From Ascaphus truei (taxonomy: Eukaryota; Chordata; Amphibia; Anura; Ascaphidae): a stretch of 64,000 nucleotides of DNA. This document shows positions 44,656 to 57,941 of this stretch, in pieces (position 1 is the stretch's first letter; every line of letters starts with the position of its first letter). The stretch covers positions 1-64,000 of the forward strand of contig WSYH01000839.1 of assembly GCA_036426205.1 (NCBI GenBank), read 5' to 3'. Below the pieces are notes generated by a model that worked only from the letters and a program-made list of their open reading frames with translations, did no database searches and had not been told where the DNA came from. A program made the translations under genes and the position numbers.

Positions 44656-47600
44656 CTCGTTCGAAGCAGTAGAGAACCATTTAACCACAAAACTAGGGGC
44701 CGACACATCACTATTCTTACAGCGAGACCCACTTCACATCCAGACCCCCCAAATTTATCAAAAACATATCCCCCGACATGCTTTTTTTGCATCATTTAGT
44801 AGTAAGAAGAGGGGTGTGGGCTATCCTTATCCAACAAGGGCACCCATTTAATCATGTCAAACAACAATGGATACAGAGGTAGATTCCTAATGGGATATGG
44901 TCCCTAGTCCCGTGCGCCCTCGGCAATCGTCCTGATCAATGTATACGCCCCAACGGAACCAAACAAATTCTACAAACTGTTCTTGAGGGTGTTGACCCGA
45001 TATCTTCGCGTCGATGATAGTGGGAGGGAGACTTAAATTCTGGTCTAACCCCAACCGAGGACATCAACCCACCCATGGGTCCCCACGTACAACCCACTCC
45101 CAGATCAAGGGGAAATTTTTAGGAAACCCACTGAGATCGATCTCCGCTGGTGGATGTCTGTGAAGAACCACATCACGGCCAGAGAGACTAACACACTTCT
45201 CACCCTCATCCCGCACAACTTACTCTCGAATAGACCCACTTTTGGACCACCAAAATGTGATGGCGGCAGCCATAGAATCAGAACATGGTCTCAATCACAT
45301 TTCAGACCATGCCCCGTCACCTGACCCTACTGTCAGCCCTTTGAAAAACACAACAACGTACACCTGGAGACTGAACGATTCATTACTAAATTCACCCAAG
45401 ATCGAGAGAGAAATCAGATCCTCACTTAAGTATTTCTCCTTCAACAGGAACAGTCTCTCCTCTGCCCATATCCTATTGGGAAGCCCATAAGGCACTATCA
45501 GAGGGAAATTTATTTCATCGCATCCCTAGGAAAAAAGCCCGCCAACGCTAATCCAAAGAACTCACAGAAATATTAAGCAATGAGCCAGCGCTCATAAAGC
45601 AATCCCTCCCAAAAAAAGTACACAAACTTATAGACGCCTAAACAAACTAGAACAACCCACTGGAGGACTGAAAAGGCCCTCAAATGGACCAAATACAAAC
45701 AATACAAATTATACAAAGGCAACCAAGGCTGACAGACTCCCTAGCCCAGTAAATAATAGGGATACAAAAAAGATCCCAACCTAACGGCATCAAGAGTGTG
45801 TCTGGTGAGATTCAATACATGAAGCAAGATGCAAGCGGAATTTACAAAATATTTACAGAACTATACACTTGAGAACTAAAAAACGGCCGACCCAACCGAT
45901 AGCGTCAGAATCTAAACTCAATACTTAAATAAATGGCCAACTCCCCTCACTGACGGAGGAGGAAAAACACAGTCCTCAACGCTGAGTCTCTCAAAAGAGG
46001 AACTGGAAGAGGCGGTCAAATCACTAACAACTCACTAAGTCCTCCTGGCCCGGACGGTTTCACACAATGTTTACTATAAAAGATTATTGCCACCCCTATC
46101 CCACGCATCTGCTAAAAAACATTCAACCATTTTTGGAAGGACCAACCCTCCAACAATGTCTCTACTAGCCCATTGGCAATAATACAAAAGGAGGGCAGAG
46201 ACCCGATGCATATGGTGAAGCTACCTCCAACTCCCTCCTCCAATAGTATCCCAAACTATATAGCAAAATTTTTGGCAAATAGGTTAAAATCCAATATTAA
46301 CCGGGTTTAACATATCGCATAGTAGGATTTGTCGCTGGGAGAACAACCTCTGACAACACCCCCCAAAATAATTAATAGCATTGACCATGTTCACCTACCA
46401 GGCACCAAAGCACTCTGTTAAGCCTGGACGCAGAGAAGGCGTTCGATAGAATAAACTGGCATTCCTGGACCAGACTATGCGCAAATTTGGCTTTAAAGAC
46501 GCAACTAGTAGAGGGGGTCCGTAGACTATATCAAACCCGTCCAGCTACAGTAAAACTACCAGGGCTGGCAATAACCAGAGATTCGAGAGATAACAATGGG
46601 ACTCACAGGATGCCCCCTATCTCCTCTCCTCTTTGCGCTACCGATAGAAACCATAGCATCAGACAATAAGACTCATATACCAATCACTGGAATAGAAATT
46701 GGAAATAGGCAGCATAAAATCTCCTATGTCGCGGATGATTTCTATACTAACCCCTCTCCAAACCCCAAATCTCCCTACCCAACCTTCAAAAAGAGTCGGG
46801 ATTTGGAAAATTCTCAGGATATCAAATAAATAATGACAAGTCTCAAGCCCCTAAACTTAAGTCTGCCAGAGCTGAGGTGAAACTCCTCAAACTAAAACTT
46901 CAATTACCGTTGGAGCTCCTCTTGTATCAATAACTTGGGGGTTAAGATATCGAGGACCTACCACCCCCTATACCACACATAACTATCCGACCTATTCCAT
47001 AAAATCAAACAAGATTTAGAAAAATGGGGGAGGATATCAAATATCATGGATCGGGAGAATGATCTCGGTTTAAAATGAACATACTCCATGATTATTATCA
47101 CTTCCAGACTCTCCCGGTCCACTCCCTGGCTCGGAAATCTGAAAAATATCCAAACGAATCTTCACTTTATTTGGCAAGGTAAAAAACCTAGAGTCCCTAG
47201 AACTGGCTCTTTGGCCTCAAGGGGGAGAGGAGGACTGGGAGTCCAACTTACAAAATACTACCTGGCTGCCAGTATTGGCGGACAGGTGGTATCTGGAGAG
47301 CCAAACCCAAACCCAATATTGCTGGCTGGATATAGAAACACAATATGCCGGAACGCCTTCATCGCCCGGCCTGTCTCTGGTCCCTGAGCAAGGAGGACAT
47401 GCAGAATAGCAAAGTCAAATTAGCCGCCCAATGAGACACCATGGAGACCTGGCGGACGAAAGCAAACTCAAACAAGCTCAACAACTCCCCAACATCCCCA
47501 ATTTATACGACTTCACAAAATCCGAAATTCACCACTGCTGTAGCCCAACAATTTGACCAATTTCAAACCAAAAACACTCAAGGCGATTGCCGACCTCTGA

Positions 47601-48718
47601 GCTTCGGGGAGTTCCTGAGCTACCAAACCAAAATCTACAAACCAAATATGAAATAGTAGAATGAACGGATTCAAGTACTTACAAATTCGCACTTTCCAAA
47701 CAATATCCCAACCTTGGAATTCCCCCTCTCACCAGGTTCGAGCGGCTCTCGCAGAAAACAGCTCACCAGAAAGGTCTAATAACACAAATTTGTGCGGAGC
47801 CTAGAGAAGGCTACAGAAACCCCCACACATGACATATGCTGCATGGTGCAGCATTGGATATAGTTATAGACCGAAAGCCGGGAAAGTATTTGGAAAATGT
47901 CCTCAGGAACTTCCATATGTACCCAATCAACGAAAATATTACAAATATTGTTTCCGCTGGTATGTCTTACCCAGTCAGACTAAAGTCAAATCTACCCCCT
48001 GGCATCCGATCTTTGTTTGAGAGGCTCCGGGTCAAAAGGGGACATGCCCCCACATTTGGTGGACATGTCCGGCAAATTCGAAATACTGGGAAACGACACA
48101 AAATAATAGAGGAGGTCAGACCTCACAATACCTATTGAAACCGCTGACCTACCTGCTGCCCAGGCCCTTCACTATCTGGACCTACGGACAGGAAATTAGT
48201 CTCCCTTCATTCTTACGTTCGCGGCTAGATTGCGGTGGCTGCGCCCTGGAAGAAATGGTCTCCCCTCAAACACACAATAATAAGAAGGGTGGCAAGAAGT
48301 ATGACATGGAGAGAATTGTCTGCTTTCCTTAAGAGTCTTCTACCCATTCACTAATTTGGGTGGGACCCTGGCACACTCTTGGCGCTCTCCTACGTGAAAG
48401 CCCCCCTAAGATCAGAGGTCAATGGACACCAGGATCCAAACCAAATGCGCACAGAAGTTAGAATAAGACCTTCCCTGTTACAACACCCTCCTACCACCCC
48501 CCCCCACACCCCCCTCCCCTCTCTATTCCCCTTTCTGTTTCCATGCTCTCGGGCCGCCCCGATGGACCACATAAGGCCAGGAGCCTTGAGGCCTTCTCTT
48601 CTCTTCCCAGTTTAATAAGAAAAGAAAAATGTGTATTAGCTGACTACTGTTTTGTATTATCTATACCCTGTAATGTCACATCTGCCTAATAAAAAAAATT
48701 GAACAACAAAAAAAAAAA
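44656..48718 (+). pseudogene. L1 copy C (ORF2 from endonuclease region, 3'UTR)
   Basis: Collinear with about 29415-33460 after a first ~50 bp (CTCGTTCGAAGCAGTAGAGA onward) that aligns poorly to the intact L1. Dense indels, many shared with copies D and E (for example CTTAAATTCTGGTCTAACCC). The FADDV-equivalent box is altered (46735-46745). Confidence 0.9.
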
Positions 48719-49582
48719 GGCTTGATTGAAGTTGGTTGTGAAAGTACAGAGGGGTTTTGTGTACATTATTTATAACCTAATTGGCAGACAAGGGTATATT
48801 GTGGTAGAGACAGCTAGGCCCATGTCTGGAGCATTGGGGTGTGAAATCTAGCACCTGTTGACAAATGTTCTCTACCACACGAGTCCCTGCTTCAAAGATT
48901 TATTGACCCAGGGTTTGGGGCCATGTTGCGGTTTACCAAGGAGATATCAGAATGAGTGACCTTATTAAATCATAAGAATACCTTGAGATGTCCCCGGCGG
49001 AACTGCTAAAAGCCTACGTTGTTTCGTGGGACTGATCTCACATAAGGATTACAGACACAGATTGTCTAGCAGGTACTAAGAAAGATCTTAATATCTCTCT
49101 TAATTTTAGTTATTCACGGTAATATTTGTCTTTTGGGAGCGTGATAGACGTGCCGAATGTATTAATTGTCTCGCGTGCCAGTAAGGATACTTAACTGAAG
49201 TTGAGTTATTTGATAGGAAACAGCAGTTTTTAAACGTCCTGGGTGGGGAGGAATTTTACTCTGGGAAGACTGTCAACCCACCACTGATTTGAAGGGGCTG
49301 GGTTTAGGTTGTGTTCAATGGGAAAAATGGTATAAGAACCAGGCTCAGCCTATGGCTATTGTCTTTCGTGTCTTGTTGTGTCATTCTGAATTGCGGTTGA
49401 ATGCATTAAGATTAACGTCGGATTATTTTCATAATTCCAACTTTATTAACTGCATATTTTGTCTGTTATATGTATATCTCGTGTTCACCTTTCTCAAGGA
49501 ATAAATTATATTTTATATATATCTCAGCGTGTTCAGTTCAACCCAGTATATTTTGGGTGTGTATTATTACTACCCTGTCACA
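48719..49582 (+). repeat. LTR right segment, copy C
   Basis: Collinear with 33461-34349, with AAGGAATAAATTATA retained and the CCCTGTCACA end. Confidence 0.9.
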
Positions 49583-50872
49583 AAGTTACCGTCACAACCG
49601 CTACTATAACTCCTATCTTCTCCATATAACTGCTCTCCTATCTAATAACTCCTCCTATCTCTACATATAACCTCCTCCTCTCTCTCCATATAACCGCTCC
49701 CTATAACTCCTCCTAATGTCTCCCTATAACTCCTATCTCTCCATATAACCGCTTCCCTATAACTCCCTCCCTATCTCTCCATATAACCGCTCCTATACCC
49801 TCCTATCTCTCCATATAACCTCGCTCCTATAACTCCTCCTATCTCTACATATACTCATCCTATCTCCCATATAACCGCTCCCTATAACTCCTATCTCCCA
49901 TATAACCGCTCCCTATAACTCTCCTATCTCTCCAATAACTGCTCCCTATAACTCCTCCTATCTACTCATATAACTCATCCTATCTCGCCATATAAACCGC
50001 TCCCTATACTCAAACTCCCGTATCTCTCCATATAACTCGCTCCCTATAACTCCTCTCATCCCTACATATACATCATCCCTATCTACCCATCACACCAGCT
50101 CCCTATAACTCCTCCTATCTCTCCATATAACCCCTCCCTATAACTCCTCCTATGTCGCCCATATAACTGCTCCCTATACTCCTCCTATCCCTCCTTTCTC
50201 CCTATACACTCCTCCTATCTCCCCATAATCCTCTCCCTATACTCCTCCTATCTCTCCCTATAACTCCTCCTCCTATACTCTCCATATAACTGCCCCCTAT
50301 ACTCCTCCGTACTCCTCCCTATAACTCCTCCTATCTCTCCATATAACCGCTCCCTATAACTCCTCCTATCTCGCCATATAACCCGCTCCTATACCTCCTC
50401 CTATCTCTCCACTAACCCCTCCTAGAACTCTCCTATCTCTCCATAATACACGCGCTCCCTATAACCCTCCTATCTCCCATAATAACCCTCTCCCTCATAA
50501 CTCCTCCTATCTCTCCCTATAACTCCTCCTATCTCCCATATCACGCTCCCTATCTCCTCCTACCTCCCTATAACTCTCCTATCTCTCCATAAACTGCTCC
50601 CTATAACTCCTCCTATCTCGCCATATAAAGCCCCTCCCTATAACGCCTCCTATCCTCCCATATAACCCTCTAAGCACTCCCTATAACTCCTCCATCTTCT
50701 CGCATAATAAACGCTCCCTAAACCTCCTCCTATCTGCTCCTATAACCCCTCCCTATAACTTCCTCCTATCTCTCCATATACCCCCTCCCTATAACTCCTC
50801 CGATCTCGCCAGATAACACGCTCCCATAACTCCTCCTTCTCGCCATATAACCGCTCCCTATACCTCCTCCTA
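49583..50872. repeat. ~35-bp minisatellite, left arm, unit C
   Basis: Same unit family. The order of variants over the first 500 bp is almost identical to unit D (57942-58430), showing the two units share a recent common source. Confidence 0.95.
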
Positions 50873-51135
50873 TTGCTGTGTCCCTTATAGATCTGTTGCT
50901 TTTAAAGTTCCCTGAAATCACGTGATCAGGACTGATGTCACAATGTGAATGTTCTTGTGTCCGCCTGTGCCCTTAACACTTGTGCCTTGCCGGTGACGTG
51001 GGTGTGTCCTGTAGCTCTGTCCACATCTTGTTAGCTAATAACACAGAAAGATTTTCCTAAGATCCCATAATCCTTATGGGGTCCACTATGGTGACTGTTT
51101 AGACTCGACTAAGGAAAGCAAGCAGGTAAGATAGG
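50873..51135. repeat. Spacer copy C
   Basis: Same segment as the other spacers, with several one-base changes shared with copy D (CACGTGATCAGGACTGATGT). Confidence 0.9.
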
Positions 51136-51985
51136 GGAAGTTATAGGAAGCGTTTATACGAAGATAGGAGGAGTTATAGGGAGAGGTTATACGGAGAGAT
51201 AGGGAGAGATAGGAGGAAGTTATATGGAGAGATAGGGAGAAGGTTATATGGGGCAGTGGGAGAGTTTAGTGGAGAGGTTATACGAGAGATAGGAGGAGTT
51301 ATAGGGAGGTATACAGAGAGATAGGAATATTATATGGAGAATAGGGAGAGGTTATATGGGGCAGTGGGAGGATTATAGGTAGAGTTTATTTGGGGAGAAG
51401 TAGGTGGTTATATGGAAGATAGGAAGCGTTATAGGGAGAGATAGGAGGAGTTATACGGAAGAGTAGTGAAGGTTTTATGGGAGAGTCGGACGAGTATAAT
51501 GGAGAGTAGGAAGACGTTAGGGAGAGAGTCAGGAGAGTTATAGGAGAGGTTATCTGGACAGCGATCGGCCGCGTTTCTCGGGCGCGCATCGGAGGCGTTC
51601 TATGACTAGGTTCTCCGGCGCCTCGAGCCGAGGTCTCGGGCGATAGCCGCGTTTCTCGGAGAGGTTTCTCTGCAGCGCTCGGGACTACCGGGCGCGTTTC
51701 TATGGGCCAGTGGGACGGCGTTTCTCGGTCCGTTCTCTGGGGAGCTTCGCGGGGTCTCGGGCGAGGTTTATCTTGGCGCGCTAGGAGTATGTTATAGGGA
51801 GAGGTTCTATTGGGGCCGTGGGCGGCTTCTATGGATGAGCTGGAGCGTTATGGGAGAGGTTCTTTGGCGAGATCGGCGTCGTACTCGAGGCGCGTGTTAT
51901 CTGGGGGCCTTGGCCAGTCGTTCCGTTTGGCGCGACCCGGCGGCGTTCTCGGGCGCGGTCTCTGGGGCCGTGGGCGGCGTTTCTG
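51136..51985. repeat. Right arm, unit C, with corrupted GC-rich second half
   Basis: 51136-51540 is ordinary inverted minisatellite. From 51541 the same unit rhythm continues, but A is widely replaced by C or lost (GCGATCGGCCGCGTTTCTCG where units read GAGATAGGAGGAGTTATATG). Confidence 0.85.
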
Positions 51986-52131
51986 TGTTTCTTTAATTGG
52001 ATAACAATGATGGGCTGCTGGATCCCGATTAGCATTGTATTATAAGTGGAGATTGGTTAGGGTACCATGCTGGGAACTGTTTTGCTCATTAGTTCTTTAT
52101 AGGATTTCAACAGTTTTATGGTAAGTAAGCC

Positions 52132-52305
52132 TCTGACAAGTGCACTCTCGTCTTGTGGTTTAAAGGGTCAGTCACATATAAGATCCAAGTGACCTAAGAC
52201 AGGACTGTTTAAGGGGTTAAAGGGTCGGCCATAAACACGGGGTGCAAGGTGATGTANNATGTACATAGTGATAGTGCCGTGTTTAATGGGTCTGTCTCTC
52301 TGCAG
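52132..52305 (+). repeat. Host intron copy D with 2-base N gap
   Basis: Matches 914-1093 and 44477-44655, interrupted by NN at 52257-52258 beside a doubled GATGTA, which suggests a consensus stitch. Confidence 0.85.
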
Positions 52306-52391
52306 TCTGTGTACCGACATACCCCCGTGTGTCTGCTCATCTTCTACACCGTGTTTTACATGACGGCCAGCGTGTGCACCGGAGCACTGAG
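52306..52391 (+). pseudogene. Duplicate of host exon A (copy D)
   Basis: Acceptor CTCTCTGCAG and donor GGTAAGAAG conserved. One frame gives SVYRHTPVCLLIFYTVFYMT followed by ASVCTGAL and a split Arg, a better membrane-helix reading than exon A at 1094. The frame is open, so this copy may be nearer the true sequence. It is separated from exons C-E by L1. Confidence 0.6.
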
Positions 52392-52638
52392 GTAAGAAGG
52401 GAACCCCACAACCACCCAGCCCTGCTGTCTGACACGCTCACTCCGTGTTCCTATACACGCCATCATGTCCTTAATGTGTTCATGTCACACCTTATCACCA
52501 AGTTAGGGTCAGACGTGTCACCTCCCACTGACCTTTCCCATTTCCGCTGTCTGTGGTCGTCCCCCTGCCTCTCAGTTACTGCCTGTCCCACTGGTGTCAG
52601 CGTCACTTTGTCACATGGCTGTCCCTCTCTATCCTCAG

Positions 52639-52712
52639 GGTGGAGGTTTTTGACTGGAAGATCCCATTTGACCATACAATCGTACCATCCTTTGAGAGTA
52701 CTGAGTATCTGG
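52639..52712 (+). pseudogene. Duplicate of host exon B (copy D)
   Basis: 74 bp with intact sites (CCTCAG / GTGAGT) and an open frame VEVFDWKIPFDHTIVPSFES TEYL in phase with exon A copy D. No exon C follows before the junction to L1 at about 53031. Confidence 0.65.
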
Positions 52713-52809
52713 GTGAGTTCACAGCCCCCTTTCTACCCTGCGATCCACTTACTCTTTAGGGTGTGAAGTAGTGAGGTGAGTACAGGATGCAGTGTTAGTA
52801 GAGGAGAAG

Positions 52810-53030
52810 AAAAAGCAAAGTGACCTCATGACAGTGACGTGTATAATGGGTTAAAGGGCCTGTCTCAAAGTAACCTAATGACAGTGACGTGTATAATAGG
52901 CTAGAGGGTCTGTTCCAAAGCGACCTAATGACAGTGACGTGTATAATGGGTTAAAGGGCTGGTCCCAAAGATACCTCATCACAGTGACGTGTATAATGGG
53001 TTAAAGGGCCCGTCCCAAAGTGACCTACTC
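52810..53030. repeat. ~55-bp intron minisatellite, copy D, cut at L1 junction
   Basis: Four units of AAAGTGACCTAATGACAGTG type. The last unit stops after CAAAGTGACCTA and continues as CTCGTTCGAAGC of the L1 copy. Confidence 0.9.
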
Positions 53031-56000
53031 GTTCGAAGCAGTAGAGAACCATTTAACCACAAAACTAGGGGCCGACACATCACTATTCTTACAGCGAGAC
53101 CCACTTCACATCCAGACCCCCCAAATTTATCAAAAACATATCCCCCGACATGCTTTTTTTGCATCATTTAGTAGTAAGAAGAGGGGTGTGGCTATCCTTA
53201 TCCAACAAGGGCACCCATTTAATCATGTCAAACAACAATGGATACAGAGGTAGATTCCTAATGGGATATGGTCCCTAGTCCCTGCGCCCTCGGCAATCGT
53301 CCTGATCAATGTATACGCCCCAACGGAACCAAACAAATTCTACAAACTGTTCTTGAGGGTGTTGACCCGATATCTTCGCGTCGATGATAGTGGGAGGGAG
53401 ACTTAAATTCTGGTCTAACCCCAACCGAGGACATCAACCCACCCATGGGTCCCCACGTACAACCCACTCCCAGATCAAGGGGAAATTTTTAGGAAACCCA
53501 CTGAGCATCGATCTCCGCTGGTGGATGTCTTGAAGAACCACATCAGCGGCCAGAGAGACTAACACACTTCTCACCCTCATCCCGCACAACTTACTCTCGA
53601 ATAGACCACTTTTGGACCACCAAAATGTGATGGCGGCAGCCATAGAATCAGACATGGCCTCAATCACATTCTCAACCATTCCCCGTCACCGACCCCTACT
53701 GTCAGCCCTTTGAAAAACACAACAACGTACACCTGGAGACTGAACGATTCATTACTAAATTCACCCAAGATCGAGAGAGAAATCAGATCCTCACTTAAGT
53801 ACTTTCTCCTTCAACAGTGAACGCTCTCCTCTGCCCACATCCTATTGGGAAGCCCATAAGGCACTATCAGAGGGAAATTTATTTCCATCGCATCCCTAGG
53901 AAAAAGCCCGACCAACGCTAATCAAAGAACTCACAGAAAATTATAAAGCCAGCTGCTCATAAAGCATCCCTCCCAAAAAAAGTACACAAACCTTACTAGA
54001 CGCCTAAACAAACTAGAACACCCACTGGAGGACGTGAAAAGGCCCTCAAATGGGACCAAATACAACAATACAAGTTATACAAAGGCAACACAAGGCTGAC
54101 AGACTCCTCTAGCCCAGTAAATAATAGGGATACAAAAAAGATCCCAACCTAACGGCATCAAGAGTGTGTCTGGTGAGATTCAATACTGAAGCAAGATGCA
54201 AGCGGAATTTACAAAATATTTACAGAACTATACACCTTGAGAACATAAAAACGGCCGACCCAACCGGGATACGTCAGAATCTAAACTCAATACTTAAATA
54301 AAATGCCAACTCCCTCACTGCACGGAGGAGGAAAACACAGTCCTCAACGCTGAGTTCTCAAAAGAGGAACTGGAAGAGGCGGTCAAATCACTCAACTCAC
54401 CTAAGTCCTCCTGGCCCCGGCACGGTTTCAACAATGTTTACTATAAAGATTATTGCCAACCCCTATCCCCACGCATCTGCTAAAAAACATTCAACCATTT
54501 TTGAGAAGGACCAACCCTCCACAATGTCTCTACTAGCCACAATTTGGCAATAATACAAAAGGAGGCAGAGACCCGATGCATATGGTGAAGCTACCCTCCC
54601 GCTCCCTCCTCCAATAGTATCCCAAACTATATAGCAAAATTTTTGGCAAATAGGTTAAAATCCAATATTGAACCGGGTTTAACAATCGCATATAGGATTT
54701 GTCGCTGGGAGAACAACCTCTGACAACCCCCCCAAAATATTAATAGCATTGACCATGTTCACCTACCAGACACCAAAGCACTCTGTTAAGCCTGACGCAG
54801 AGAAGGCGTTCGATAGAATAAACTGGCATTCCTGGACCAGACATGCGCAAATTTGGCTTAAAGACGCCTAGTAGCGGGGGTCCGTAGACTATATCAAAAC
54901 CCGTCCAGCTACGTAAAACTACCAGGGCTGGCAATAACCAGAGATTCGAGAATAACAATGGGCTCACAGGATGCCCCCTATCTCCTGCTCCTCTTTGCGT
55001 CTACCGATAGAACCACTAGCATCAGCAATAAGACTCATATACCACATCCATGGAATAGAAATGGAAATAGGCAGCATAAAATCTCCTATTCGCGGATGAT
55101 TTCCATACTAACCCTCTCCAAACCACCAAATCTCCCACCCAACCTTTCAAAAAGAAGTCCGGGATTGTGGAAAATTCTCAGGATATAAATAAATAATGAC
55201 AAGTCTCGAAGCCCTAAACTTAAGTCTGCCAGAGCTGAGGTGAAACTCCTCAAACTAAAACTTCAATTACCGTTGGAGCTCCTCTTGTATCATAACTTGG
55301 GGGTTAAGATATCGAGGACCTACCACCCCCTATACCACACATAACTATCCGACCTATTCCATAAAATCAAACAGATTAGAAAATGGGGGAGATATCAAAT
55401 ATCATGGCTCGGGAGAAATATCTCGGTTTAAAATGAACATACTCCAGATTATTATCTACTTCCAGACTCTCCCGGTCCCACATCCCTGGCTCGGAAATCT
55501 GAAAAATATCCAAACGACATCTTCACTTTATTTGGCAAGGTAAAAAACCTAGAGTCCCTAGAACTGGTCTTTGGCCTCAAGGGGGAGAGAGGACTGGGAG
55601 TCCAACTTACAAAATACTACCTGGCTGCCAGTATTGGCGGACAGGTGGTATCTGGAGAGCCAAACCCAAACCCAATATTGCTGGCTGGATATAGAAACAC
55701 AATATGCCGGAACGCCTTCATCGCCCGGCCTGTCTCTGGTCCCTGAGCAAGGAGGACATGCAGAATAGCAAAGTCAAATTAGCCGCCCAATGAGACACCA
55801 TGGAGACCTGGCGGACGAAAGCAAACCAAACAAGCTCAACAACTCCCCAACATCCCCAATTTATACGACTTCACAAAATCCGAAATTCACCACTGCTGTA
55901 GCCCAACAATTTGACCAATTTCAAACCAAAAACACTCAAGGCGATTGCCGACCTCTGAGCTTCGGGGAGTTCCTGAGCTACCAAACCAAAATCTACAAAC

Positions 56001-57077
56001 CAAATATGAAATAGTAGAATGAACGGATTCAAGTACTTACAAATTCGCACTTTCCAAACAATATCCCAACCTTGGAATTCCCCCTCTCACCAGGTTCGAG
56101 CGGCTCTCGCAGAAAACAGCTCACCAGAAAGGTCTAATAACACAAATTTGTGCGGAGCCTAGAGAAGGCTACAGAAACCCCCACACATGACATATGCTGC
56201 ATGTGCAGCATTGGATATAGTTATAGACCGAAAGCTCGGGAAAGTATTTGGAAAATGTCCTCAGGAACTTCCATATGTACCCAATCAACGAAAATATTAC
56301 AAATATTGTTTCCGCTGGTATGTCTTACCCAGTCAGACTAAATCAAATCTACCCCCTGGCATCCGATCTTTGTTTGAGAGGCTCCGGGTCAAAAGGGGAC
56401 ATGCCCCCACATTTGGTGGACATGTCCGGCAAATTCGAAATACTGGGAAACGACACAAAATAATAGAGGAGGTCAGACCTCACAATACCTATTGAAACCG
56501 CTGACCTACCTGCTGCCCAGGCCCTTCACTATCTGGACCCACGGACAGGAAATTAGTCTCCCTTCATTCTTACGTTCGCGGCTAGATTGCGGTGGCTGCG
56601 CCCTGGAAGAAATGGTCTCCCCTCAAACACACAATAATAAGAAGGGTGGCAAGAAGTATGACATGGAGAGAATTGTCTGCTTTCCTTAAGAGTCTTCTAC
56701 CCATTCACTAATTTGGGTGGGACCCTGGCACACTCTTGGCGCTCTCCTACGTGAAAGCCCCCCTAAGATCAGAGGTCAATGGACACCAGGATCCAAACCA
56801 AATGCGCACAGAAGTTAGAATAAGACCTTCCCTGTTACAACACCCTCCTACCACCCCCCCCCACACCCCCCTCCCCTCTCTATTCCCCTTTCTGTTTCCA
56901 TGCTCTCGGAGCCGCCCCGATGGACCACATAAGGCCAGGAGCCTTGAGGCCTTCTCTTCTCTTCCCAGTTTAATGAAGAAAAGAAAAATGTGTATTAGCT
57001 GACTACTGTTTTGTATTATCTATACCCTGTAATGTCACATCTGCCTAATAAAAAAAATTGAACAACAAAAAAAAAAA
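53031..57077 (+). pseudogene. L1 copy D
   Basis: Same start as copy C and nearly identical to copy E, including uncommon indels. No frame longer than ~100 codons. Ends in AACAACAAAAAAAAAAA then GGCTTGATTG. Confidence 0.9.
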
Positions 57078-57941
57078 GGCTTGATTGAAGTTGGTTGTGA
57101 AAGTACAGAGGGGTTTTGTGTACATTATTTATAACCTAATTGGCAGACAAGGGTATATTGTGGTAGAGACAGCTAGGCCCATGTCTGGAGCATTGGGGTG
57201 TGAAATCTAGCACCTGTTGACAAATGTTCTCTACCACACGAGTCCCTGCTTCAAAGATTTATTGACCCAGGGTTTGGGGCCATGTTGCGGTTTACCAAGG
57301 AGATATCAGAATGAGTGACCTTATTAAATCATAAGAATACCTTGAGATGTCCCCGGCGGAACTGCTAAAAGCCTACGTTGTTTCGTGGGACTGATCTCAC
57401 ATAAGGATTACAGACACAGATTGTCTAGCAGGTACTAAGAAAGATCTTAATATCTCTCTTAATTTTAGTTATTCACGGTAATATTTGTCTTTTGGGAGCG
57501 TGATCGACGTGCCGAATGTATTAATTGTCTCGCGTGCCAGTAAGGATACTTAACTGAAGTTGAGTTATTTGATAGGAAACAGCAGTTTTTAAACGTCCTG
57601 GGTGGGGAGGAATTTTACTCTGGGAAGACTGTCAACCCACCACTGATTTGAAGGGGCTGGGTTTAGGTTGTGTTCAATGGGAAAAATGGTATAAGAACCA
57701 GGCTCAGCCTATGGCTATTGTCTTTCGTGTCTTGTTGTGTCATTCTGAATTGCGGTATGAATGCATTAAATTAACGTCGGATTATTTTCATAATTCCAAC
57801 TTTATTAACTGCATATTTTGTCTGTTATATGTATATCTCGTGTTCACCTTTCTCAAGGAATAAATTATATTTTATATATATCTCAGCGTGTTCAGTTCAA
57901 CCCAGTATATTTTGGGTGTGTATTATTACTACCCTGTCACA
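57078..57941 (+). repeat. LTR right segment, copy D
   Basis: Nearly identical to copy C (48719-49582). TATAAGAACC and AATAAA kept. Confidence 0.9.

Noticed and set aside
44577..44795. Minus-strand ORFs over L1 copies (also 52979-53167)
   Set aside because: Antisense to ORF2 and produced by the duplication; identical shadows appear in each copy.
52329..52766. 145-codon ORF running through exon A and B duplicates
   Set aside because: It reads through a donor and an acceptor site and uses a frame that is not the hydrophobic, phase-consistent one.
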